Part shown: piece after piece, positions 23,609-34,700 of the stretch
Layout: every line of letters begins with the position of its first letter
Position numbering within the stretch: position 1 is the first letter of the stretch
NCBI GenBank assembly: GCA_032622095.1
Contig: CP136064.1
Span: 182,450,209-182,514,208, forward strand
Length of the DNA stretch: 64,000 bases
Source: Siphonodentalium dalli
Lineage: Eukaryota; Mollusca; Scaphopoda; Gadilida; Siphonodentaliidae
Direction: 5' to 3'
Position numbers and translations under genes: made by a program
The notes under the pieces: model-generated
The model's database searches: none
Told to the model about the DNA's origin: nothing
Seen by the model: the letters and a program-made list of their open reading frames with translations, nothing else

Positions 23609-24394
23609 GCCCGTTTTATACGTCGCGCCAAACACGGGTCGCGCTATCTTCGCCTGGCTCGACATTGGCGCGTCTCTGGCTCGTGTTACGTTTGATTTAT
23701 ACGTCGAGCCAGCTGGCACGTGCTGTAATCGTATATTTCGAACAATTTTAGCATTTCTGATACAAAATGCCGTCTGCTATAATCATTTCCGCGATAGTGT
23801 CCTCTGACAATGCACTATAAACTTGCCCTCTATACAGTGCATGAATCTCATAATTTATGCTTTCGTTGGTTTCAAAATCGGGATCTTGTCATTCATTTCC
23901 CTTGAGCCTTCGAATATATATATCTCTGCAATATATTCATTCCCAACTTTCGCGAAACGTCCTTTGTCAGTCGATACATGCATGTCCCTGTAGTACCGTA
24001 CAATTGCCGTCAATGCATATTTACAACGGCCAATAGTTAGCACGTCTGTGGCTCGACGCTGTTTTATACGACGTGCCAGACACGGGTCGCGCTAGGATGA
24101 CTCAAGAGATAACGTAATGACGCCAAAAACTTCAAATTGCGCATGCTCTCCACCAAAGGGGTCCTAAATGGGGGATGGCTTTCCCTGAATCATCTTAGCG
24201 CGACCCGTGTTTAGCACGTCGTCTAAAACAGCGTCGAGCCCCAGACGTGTAGCACGTCGGGTCGTGCCAGAGAAATTCTGACGCGCCAGTTGGTTTTATA
24301 CGTCGTGCTCCAGTCGCGCTATCTTGGACTTTGTCATTTTCACACTAATTAGGCTGGCGCGACCCGTGTCTGGCTCGACGTATAAAACGGGCCT
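23609..24394. mobile_element. Non-autonomous TIR element with TA target duplication (Tc1/mariner-like)
   Basis: Ends AGGCCCGTTTTATACGTCG and the reverse complement CGACGTATAAAACGGGCCT. The TIRs extend ~40 bp through GCGCGACCCGTGT. Flanks read ..TA|AGGCCC and GGGCCT|TA.., compatible with a TA duplication. Inside, a second inverted pair (about 24050-24100 and 24198-24240) repeats the same CACGGGTCGCGCTA and ACAGCGTCGAGCC motifs, so the element can fold at two levels. GC and CpG content are far above the surroundings. There is no transposase. Confidence 0.75.
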
Positions 24395-25130
24395 TACTCT
24401 GTCCCTATTCACACAAGGACCTCTCACTGTGAGATCCAATTGTTTAGCCATTAATCAATTTGACAGATAGGATAAACAATTATCCAGCCAGCAGGTTGTT
24501 CATCTTTACCTTCATACAACCACCCCCTAGAGCTATGTAACATAATTATGTCATCACTCAATTAATAACAGATATCGCTTGGAATGACATCTATTAAAGG
24601 TATTCTCATATACTCTGGATATTGGATGTTCACATGGCAATTTATTGATATCATTATATTACATGCAACTATTGCAATAAAATCTTCACATTTTCAATAC
24701 AGGACATCACACCTAATTAATGGAATACAACTAAAACAAATTAGTGTCAATGACAAATTTTTTTTGTGAATTAAATAATTATTTTATTATTATAAAAGTT
24801 TTTTAATATTTGTTTATGGTTAAATTGAGCGAGGAAATTCAATCTAAAAAAATATAAAAAATCAAAATTTCAAAAAAAAAGGAAAAAAGAAGGGTCATAA
24901 CTCCTTTAAAATAGATCTGATCGAACCCATATTCAAACTCGAACTGTATTTTGGGATAAGAAACCTATATACAAAATTTGGTTCTGATCAAATAGAAAAT
25001 GTTAGAGTTATCGCATTATGCCTAAAGTGTCTACGAACTGACAGACAGATATAGATGGACGGACAGACGAGTGGTCAATCCGGACATTGATGCTATGAGT
25101 ACCATACTATGGTATAGGTACACATAAAAA
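24395..25130 (+). repeat. Dispersed repeats, including a family F2 copy with palindrome
   Basis: Bases 24612-24722 repeat 18703-18804. An F2 copy runs from about 24890 (GGGTCATAACTCC) through GACAGACAGATATAGATGGACG to a palindrome at 25094-25126 (TATGAGTACC..GGTACACATA). No gene. Confidence 0.6.
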
Positions 25131-26525
25131 GTTTTATCTCATGCTGAGTACAGAAAAAATACATCAAACCTGGTGTGCCCCTTTAATTTTTTGTTTTGAT
25201 TCTCAGGCAATTTTTTTGGAGAATCGATGAGGGAGCGAGGGTTTTATTTTTTATTTTTGTTATGGGGATAATGCCCATAGTTAGCATGGGTTATTATACC
25301 TTCCCAGGTTAAGAAAATGTAAGGAGAACATTGTTTTGATATAAACTAATGTATTCCACTATAAAGAATGACCAATTATCACATACCCGTACATCAAATC
25401 TGAAATAAAGAATGACATAAATATATGACATTGTACTATCCGTACATCATATAGGGATTGACCAGAATGATATATATACAATGTATATTTCAATTTACTG
25501 TTGTTGATATATTTGATATATGTATGTACCTTTATAGTATATATCTATTTATATCTATCTATATACTATCTATAATATTTATCCATCTATACTATAGTAA
25601 CTATACATGCTAGCCATAAAAACTTCAAATACTATTATATTAAACCAGCATACACATCGCCAATACGCACCATATTTCTTTCCGGTTTGCGTTCCCGAAA
25701 TTGGAAATCTCAGAATTGTTTACCGCACGAAAAGTGGGTTATCTACCTTTTTGAATTGATAAAATGCCGAAATATTTGAACACATTTGACTTAATAAACT
25801 TGGGGTTTGGGCAGCTTGTGGTGACAATATACCTGGTAGTTATCGTTGCCTAGTGTCTGTTTTTGAATACCAACACATACACCATTGTATGTCTATCATA
25901 TTCGATGTTTGAAACAAAACTAATTTCTGTTTTCTAGTTTCCTATTTTCGTGTTATCATTTGACAGCTTCGGTCAAATTGAAAATCGTAATAAAATGGTT
26001 CAACGCGGGCCTTTTTTCCAGACGCGGCTATGCCCGAGAATCAAAAAACTTTTTTTTTTGGCCTAATATATAGATAAAACAAACTAGACCTAGAGTACTA
26101 AAAGTGTTATGAACAATTTTATTTTGTTCCCATAGACTGATACAGAGCTCTCAAGTTTTTAAAAGTTTGAAAACCAAAGTTGTCTTCCCATGCAACCAAC
26201 AAAATTCCAATGGTAATGCTATTAAACAATGAAACCAGTTTATGCCTTTAAGATGAAATTTAAATAACCATGCATATAAAATATAATAGTATAAACATTC
26301 CACCTATGATATGGCCAGAGATACTTTATATATAGAGTATAAAGTATATCTGATATGGCCAACACATCTCCTAGCAGTTAATTAACTGGATACAAGAGAG
26401 AACCAACTTCATGGTATTGTAACTGGATACTATCTCTGTGTCTGCATAGCATTGTGAACCTGATTTATTAGATACTATCTAGACAGTGCCAACTGTGTAT
26501 CTTTGATATATTTTTGCGATGAATA
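25131..26525. other. Intergenic, AT-rich, no gene seen
   Basis: Includes a TATCTATC-type low-complexity stretch (about 25535-25600). Nothing else was recognised. Confidence 0.45.
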
Positions 26526-27057
26526 AAATAATCAAAGGGCCATAACTCCATTAAAAAGTACCGGATCAAACCCATATTCGACTCGATCTGTATTTTGAGT
26601 TGAGAAACTCACATACAAAATTTGGTTCCTATCAGTTGAAAAATTGTTGATTTATCGAAGCATTCGTGAATTCTATGTCAAAGGGCTCCATTAAAAAATA
26701 TCGGATCAAACCCATATTTGAATTCGATATGTATTTTGGGCTGAGCAACTCACATACCAAATTTGGTTATGGTCAGATAATTTTTTTTTGAGTTATGGCA
26801 GCATGCATAAATTCGATGTTGAAAAAGGGCCATAACTCCGTAAAAAAACTCGGATCAAACCCATATTCGAACTCGATCTGTATTTGGTGCTGAGAAATTC
26901 ATATAAAAAATTTGGTTCCGATCAGATAGAAAATATTTCAGTTATCGCACCATGCGTAAAGTGTCTACAAACAGACAGACAGACGGACGGACTAATGACA
27001 AGTGGTCAATCCGGGCAACGACACTGTTTACCATACTATGGTATGGGTAAACATAAA
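26526..27057 (+). repeat. Family F2 repeat, three body units plus microsatellite and palindrome
   Basis: Three successive ~145-bp units contain GGGCCATAACTCC or a variant, CGGATCAAACCCATATT and AAATTTGGTT (starting near 26536, 26686 and 26826). GACAGACAGACGGACGGAC follows at about 26976-26994. The terminal palindrome TGTTTACC..GGTAAACA is at 27025-27053, then ATAAAAA. The shared arm has drifted in step on both sides (GTTTACC/GGTAAAC). Confidence 0.7.
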
Positions 27058-28623
27058 AAAACAATTGTTCAACTTCAATAGAACCCATCTAGATTAGGGC
27101 TGGACGTTATTAACAAAAATAAATACCGCGATTTTTGGAAATTAAAACCGCGGTTAATAATATAATCGGGTTTTTTTTTTAAAACATACTGGGGACTGAA
27201 AACAATTTATCACTATTCGATAGAATCACATAATTGACATTAATTTTAACAAGTTAACGTCGGGAATAACATACACAACCACTCAACCAGTGACAACCTC
27301 ATGCTCGATCGATATTCGGAATGAAAAGTAAATTCACTGGTTAAATTACGCTATTCGGAAAATTTCGGTCCGGTGACTTGACAAATTCTGGTTTATACCG
27401 GTAATTAGTAAAACCATTAACTCGTCTATGGCAAAACTAAAAGTGTTCTATACTATTCAGTATCCTTTTCTAACTCAATATGTTCAACTATGTTATTCCA
27501 GATGACTCTCGAATCGCTTGACAAATGGAAATGTGGTTTACCGACAAGACAAATTTGACAGTGAGGGTCAGACTTTCAGCGAAGTCCAAACACACATAAA
27601 TAAACTTTGGAATTCGGTCAAGCAAGGACACCATGTATTTTTCGGCGGGTTTGAAGCTCTAATTCTATACAATTGGTTTTAACGCAGTGAGTGATTTCTT
27701 CTAGACGGGAAGAGGGTGGTATCTTCGCCCATTGATTATTTTTGATTGACTGTGCATGTACATCATTGTGCTGAAGTAAGAGGCATGGCATAACTGACCA
27801 TGTGCTTTGATGTTTGCCATGTGCATGTTGTCAGTTAGAATCGTAGGTGCGCACTTTTAATTTTTTATGTCGTGCTACAATACAGTACATGTTATCAAGG
27901 GCAGTGGGTGAAGTCTTTGCAACGTTGTATCAAAGCGGGTGTTTATCTGGGTTGCATAATCATAGTACCATGCTGTACTGTATGAACTGTGTTCTCCAAT
28001 TCTCAATCAACACACAAAATGTGGACCATACTTGATTCAAGCCCAATGCTCCCTGAGCCTCCCTCCCCATTTGACCGTTTTCTATTCTGTGTGTTTTGAT
28101 TGCACACATGGATGTTACGCTGGGATATTAAAACTTAAATAACTCGATTTAGGCTTGAGTTAAATTATTTCTTTGTACATGTCTATGATTGGCTGGCACC
28201 CACTGATTGCCGTCAATATTACAATTATTTTAGTTTAGACGATATTGAAATTTTAACCGGGTATTGTCGATTAATTGGGAAACCGACCAGCACTAATCTA
28301 GATGTGATCTTTAACATGGCTCTAAATTTAAAAAATAATTCTCCAATAACTGTGGGCTTCCAGGTATGCCAATGAATTTAAATTTGGCATCCAAGATGAC
28401 TGCTGGCGGTGATGAGGGATGTGGTCTGTAGAGTGTGCGGAAGGAAATGACTAATGGATGACAGATGCCAATGCATGGCAATGTCAAGATGGGCTAAAAG
28501 TGTAAAACGGTCAGAGGTGTGTATATACAAAGGTATTATATGCCCCTTTTGTTTGAGTACATTGCCTTGATACATGGGGTGTAGAATGACTCAAACACTT
28601 CACCGAGTGTGTACAAAGCACCG
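27058..28623. other. Intergenic / 3' flank of sororin
   Basis: No coding sequence was recognised. The sororin 3' UTR should occupy the right-hand part on the minus strand. I did not find an unambiguous polyadenylation signal close to the stop. Confidence 0.4.
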
Positions 28624-28710
28624 TCATCCCTCGATACTCAGTTCAAAGTTCTCAATGTCTTCCAATTCACCTGACATCTTCAAGGCCCACTCCTCCTCAG
28701 CTTTTTGCCT
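28624..28710 (-). CDS. CDCA5: Sororin exon 5 (C-terminal sororin domain and stop)
   Basis: Acceptor TCCCTTTCAG|AGG, 28 codons and TGA. It encodes RQKAEEEWALKMSGELED then IENFELSIEG. The spacing of EEEWA, E and F.L matches the conserved sororin C-terminus required for cohesin protection. Confidence 0.9.
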   Translation of the reverse strand, partial: RQKAEEEWALKMSGELEDIENFELSIEG

Positions 28711-31700
28711 CTGAAAGGGAAACAGGCGAAAATAAGTCAGTAATGCAACTACATTTTTTACATTCTGCAGGAACAAAGAGTGGTTAAACGTGCATATATT
28801 TTGTAGGTTAAACGTGCATATATTTTGTACATTTGAAAAAGGATATTTAATAAAGAAAGAGCACTATTGCTTTGAAGGGGTGGCGTGGGGTTTGGAAAAA
28901 AAATGCAGACACAACGTGTCAAGGCCCAAAAACTGTTTAACCACCACCCACACACCCCACTTGCAAAAAAAAAAAAAATCCTCTGCTAAATTTGAGACCC
29001 ATTCCCCCCCACCTTTCACTAAATTTTGTATTTAGGTATATGATGCCAAATGTATTCCTTGTTCATTCGTTTCAATTCCTATTCCTCTACCGATTTTACA
29101 AGTCATTGAATATATATATGTGCCATCCTACTATACTGAACATTTCTTTGCAAGAATACAGACACTGAACGTTGTCGAATTATAACAAAAAGAGCATACC
29201 GGAACAGACATGGTGACAACATCACAAGAATACATCTCTTTGGAGTTGAGCTAGTTACATTGCAGTTAGGTTACGAAAAATAGTCAGTTTAATTGTATTG
29301 GGCGATTATCTCGATGTTTTATGTCGCAAAATACATTCCACAGTTGCACTTTTTATCTTTTTATATTTTTGTTCTACCACAATTTAGGTTTGAATTCAGA
29401 TCTCAGGATGGGTTGCCGTTAAAATTAAGGAATTATTCACTGTGTTTGCGACTGTATATTCCATAATTTCCGGTTGTTATGCATCTCTAAATATGTTCTG
29501 ATCATTTGTATTTGTACATATGCAACCTGCAGATTATTTATTTATAGACTGCATACTAGTAGTATTTTTTTACGATCATAATAAATTTCTATTGTTTTTG
29601 AAGTTAGGGTTTGATAGCTTGACAACTTTGGTAGAAAATATATGCAGGTAAAACGATCTTCCAATTACTAGTAAAATAACTTACACTTCTAGATTATAAT
29701 AGACCTACAGGTATATGGCAAAAGTACATATAGATAAATCGGTGTTCCAAGATTTAAATTATTTACTGGAGACTCACCTTAGCAGCTACCAGCCCCATTC
29801 CCCCGACCCATAGCGGAAACCCTGATACAGGGCTATGTCTGTTTTTGGCATGTCGTAAAATGAGTTGGGAAAACATGGAAGACTAGATGAAACGTAGTCA
29901 ATGAATTAACCCTTTCATGATGAGAGTTGCGCTGGTGCAGCATTAAAGATCCTGTGCCAGTGTATTCTCTTATACATTATATGGGAGCCTCGTATATATA
30001 AGACAATGCATGGCTTACAAGGTCAAGGTAAATATTGTTAGGCCAATGTATTCTCTTATATATGTGAGGCTCCCTATAGAAGACTTACATATATAAGAGA
30101 ATGCATTGGTTTTCGCAAAATTTCAAGAAGCTCAAGTCATTGAATGGTACTATATAATCTGATCCCTTCCATAATAGTTTGTATAAACAATGGCCAATTA
30201 ATTGATCTCTTGACAAAGGTTAATGGTTTCTCCACATGCAGGTTACATAAAATAATAAATAACTACCTCATCAATGTGATAAATTAAGCCAATGGCATCT
30301 CCACGAAATGACCTTTTTTTTATAAGAAACCATGAAAATTTATGCATACAAATTCAAAGCCATTCACAATATATGGTCAGATTGACTATCTGTATAAACA
30401 TTTCAAACAATTGTTATCCATTTGCAGATAGTTTTATACCTGCAGTCATTAACTATGCTTAGGCTAGTGTATGGTCATATTATCATTATCTTATGCCTTT
30501 TTTTTAAACTCAACATGAAGAACATGCTAGGAAAGTGGCAACTTACCACAACAGTTTTTGGTTGCGTCTTCTTCTTCCTATGACCTTTTTGACTGCTGTA
30601 TGATCTATTCAAACTCTTGTTAAGAGATAAATCTGCAGAAAATATAATTAAAATATTAACAAGGGCTATGTTTTACAATTGACAGAAGTGAAAAGATGTA
30701 GCCTAGTTAGAAAGTAAGCAATTTGAAGATCATGCAGTTGGAAAACGTCTGATCATCATTGCTGTAATGTATGACTGCAATTTGTTCTTTAATATTTTTA
30801 ATATGGCAAACATGAGAAAACTGGTGTACTTTTAGCAATTTCAAACAATTGTAAATTTGCATATGTATTTCTAATATCTTATCTGACAGTCAAAAACAAT
30901 GAAAATTATTTAACAGTGTTGTTCTCATATTTACAATAACAGTAAAAATCATAGCTCTATGGGACAGTATGGGTATGTAATAAATATTCACCTTCAATAC
31001 CATTTGGTTGTTTTTTCCATAATTCTCCTACCGTATAGTCTTACATATGGAAACAACTAGCTGTTTCATATTATACATGTCTTTATTGCACACACCATTG
31101 TTTTATTTTGCAAAACAGTAAAATAAAGATATCAAAATGTTCAATAATAATATTTTTCTTGTCCAGCAAATCGATTACGTTGATATATACCATCAACGTC
31201 ATTTTTCGATTGATCTATGAGCATATAGATGTCTCAGCGGGCAAACTACATACATGTACTGTATAATTCCGCAAAGCGTAGCAGAATTATACTAAGTATG
31301 TTTTTAACCCACTTTGAGACATCTATACGCTCATAGATCAATCAAAAAATTACATTGATGGCTTATAATTACTATGATAAAACTTTAATTTCAACTATCT
31401 ACTATTACAGGCTTTCCGCTAGTACGGCAGGGGGTCCCTTTAAGGGTCCCATTCCCTCAGCCAATTTCCCCCCTTCTGTCATACCACAGGACATATTCCA
31501 TATGTATAAAGATGTTTACTTCTCAATTTTGTTGGGACAGTACTAAGAAATTTTAATTGTTGACAACTTTTTCTTTATTTGATTTCTAGCGAGAATACAC
31601 ACTCGGACCAATCTAACACCAAAAGTTGGATGTCAGTATGTCTGTAGGCCGGAGCTAACATTCAACGTGCAGGGTCGATGTGTTCCATTTAGAATATAGA

Positions 31701-34700
31701 GTACACTTTATTTAGTTTTTACTGAAATGCTCCGGATTCTGAACGAGCACACCCGGCTCTGCACGTTGCACGCTACCTCCAACGATAGAGGGGTAATGTC
31801 GCAAGAGCTACATTTGTATACTCGACCTTCACCTCAGAATTTTAAGTCATGTTGATTCAACTAGAACACCACAGTGGGTGGAACATCTTGATATATAAGT
31901 CAAATTGCACATGCGGGTGGGGTGGAGTCGATTTGAGATTATAGATACACCCCCCACAGCCCTCATAATTGGCTACGGCAATCAGCAATGCCGAAGCCAT
32001 TTGCTGAAGCAAACTGGGCCACGATAAAGGGTTGCCGTAGCAGATTGCCGAAGCCAAACAATCTGAATTAAAAGGGCTGCCCCCATGAGTATACCATTTA
32101 TCGAGGATGAGTATAGCTCTTGCAACGTTACCCCGCTACCAGCTCCAACCTGCAGACAAAGTTAGATGAACTGAGGAAGTGATCTAACCCGACATCACTA
32201 GAACAAATGCTTTGGAGTCTGCTGGTAACGTTGCTGCAGTTAGGTTACGAAAAATCTTTGAACATATCTACTAGTATGTTTATTATAATTTAGCTTGATA
32301 TTTAGAACTAAAACATTGCGCCTTTATTCTATTCCTTCATTGCTTCCAACCTGCTAATCGTCTATCTGCTGAGTGTTATATTCCGGCACGTTATGCATCC
32401 GAACTATCTGCTGAGTCTTGAATAGTGAGTCGTTTAACTTCAACGGGCGCATTTCCGTATACTGGGAACAACGCAAGGCCTTCACCACCGGTGATCTATA
32501 ACCTGGCAATTAATTTTTATCTAATAAATTTTCTAGGTTTTAAAGTTATTGCGGTTGATAGCATAGTAACTTGGGTAGAAAATGGATGCAAAATGATCAG
32601 CAAACCTACTCTCTGATTCTTCAATTGGCCGATACAACAAAAGTAGGTCCACTAGTGTTTCCACGACATTGAAAATATTGACTGTATTTTCCCCTCGGCG
32701 GATACAGGACCCGTGCCCCAAAACCTGGCGGAAAGCCTGACTATTAATCCATCTCAGAAAATAAATGGGCCGAAAATAAATTGGCCAAAATTGGCAACGA
32801 CCAAGCAAACTTTCAGAAAATAAATACACCTCAACTTCAATTTTCAGCAATAAACTATCCATGATAAAATAAAATACTTGTTTGGCTACGATTTACATTT
32901 AAAATGACTCAATAACATCTGAATAATTATCAACACACACAGAGTCGAATCTGAAGTGACTGGTTAGCGATCTCTGGTAAAGTTATTAATAAACTTCCAT
33001 CCCGATGTAATTTGTAAACAAATTCCCTGGTCACATCTAATGTTATTGTGACAAATGCCATGTCATTACCACAGGTATGGAGCAGAAAAATGTTAAATGT
33101 GTTGTAATCGGGTAACACATTTTATTTATTCCAAATCGAATTATGCATGTTCATCAGCCTGTTGATCAGTCTGATTCATGATCATTTTTTTCGCAGTAAC
33201 GAAACATATTGGTATGGACACTTTTCCTAAAAATTGGGCAAATGAAAAACGCTGTATAGATTTTTGACCATTCAATTGAGCATTACAAAAATATGAATAT
33301 GGCTGAAATGCAAAGACATAAGTATAGTATAGTGTCCGTAAGAAACAAAAACATGTAATATAATGTTTCCAGCATTGAGTTTCAAGTTGTTTTTTCACTG
33401 AGATTCTAACGGAATTCTCGTTCTGCAATTTCGCGTCATCATCAGTCATGTGGGGTGACGGTTATCTAGATTTGCCAATTTTTCTTAAAGTGTCACTACG
33501 CGATGTGACTCGTCCAACGGAATCATTTATGCACTGATAGATCAAGTCGCCCGCTAGCCTCTCGACCAATCAAATGCCCGCATTTCAATGAAAACGAATG
33601 TAGTTGTAATTATAACATCATGATGACATCAACTGTAACAGAAAATGTCTTCATTAATTTATGAGGTATGGTTGTATTTTTTTTAATTCAATGCATCTTT
33701 CTGGGACATATATAATGCTCGTAGAAAGGTAGTTCAGGTGTTTATCAAACTAATTTGAAACCGGGAAAAATTAAAAGTTAATATTATCAGACTGTTTGGT
33801 TTTAAGACATATTTTTGCTTATTTCAGTTATCAAACTGATAGCTTAGCATTCAGAGTAAAACAGACAGTATGGCCATTTGCACAAACATATCTTTATAAC
33901 TATTATTGCGACTAAAAAAACCTTTGTTTCTGCTAAACCAATTGACACTATTTCAAACCCCAAAAGTTTTACAACGGTCTTTTTGTTTATGCCTTACCAC
34001 GAACCACATTAGTTGTACCGTACCATATCAGAGAGCATATATCTCAACTGGATTAAACAAAATATTCAGCCTGTAGGATTGTAAAAAGTGGAACATACAT
34101 CTAGTTGAGCAACTTGAGTATTAACTGTACATTTAGGGCATTTGTTGTAAACTCACCTTCATCATTAGTAAACACAGAATGTTCAGATGTCAAATTCTTC
34201 ACATCGCTCTCAGGGTAGTCAATGAAGGTATCCTGAAGTGATGAATTCTCAGTAGGATAGTCAGTCATAGAAGCCGACATCGAGCTATAAAGCTTGACTG
34301 GAGAAACTTCAAGTGGGGAAGTGATACGCTGGAAACCAAACAAACTCTCATCATTTGACGATGGTTTCACATCGGCATTGGGTGTTGAGGTGTCCTTCGT
34401 TATATATCTTGGCAATTTGGCTGGCCGTGGAGAGACAGAAACACCACTGTCTGCATCTGCAAATATGTCAGCTGATTTCTTAGTCCTTTTCCGTCTCTTC
34501 TGCATTTCAGAAACGGGAGTAAAGTCGAATATACCAGGTAGAGTGACATCACTGTCAGCAACAACTTTTCCAATATTCGGCGAATCTGTCAACAAACTTG
34601 ACACATGATCCATGTTTGATAACTTTCCTTTAGCATTTCTCTTTCTTTTTCCAGGTCCCTTTATATCCTTGTCATTCTCCTTTTCTACCAGCGTTTCCAT

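Larger units (their letters stand above)
30633..34156. other. Sororin intron 3
   Basis: 3.5 kb containing a fold-back MITE (31190-31361) and an inverted structure at 31630-32150 (GGGGTAATGTCGCAAGAGCT against AGCTCTTGCAACGTTACCCC). An unrecognised minus-strand ORF starts at 33449 beside a CCAAT box. Otherwise no coding signal was trusted. Confidence 0.55.

Noticed and set aside
32530-33118. Minus-strand ORFs of 62 and 109 codons in sororin intron 3
   Set aside because: Composition is partly protein-like, but there is no recognised domain, no consistent splice sites, and they sit in repeat-like sequence.
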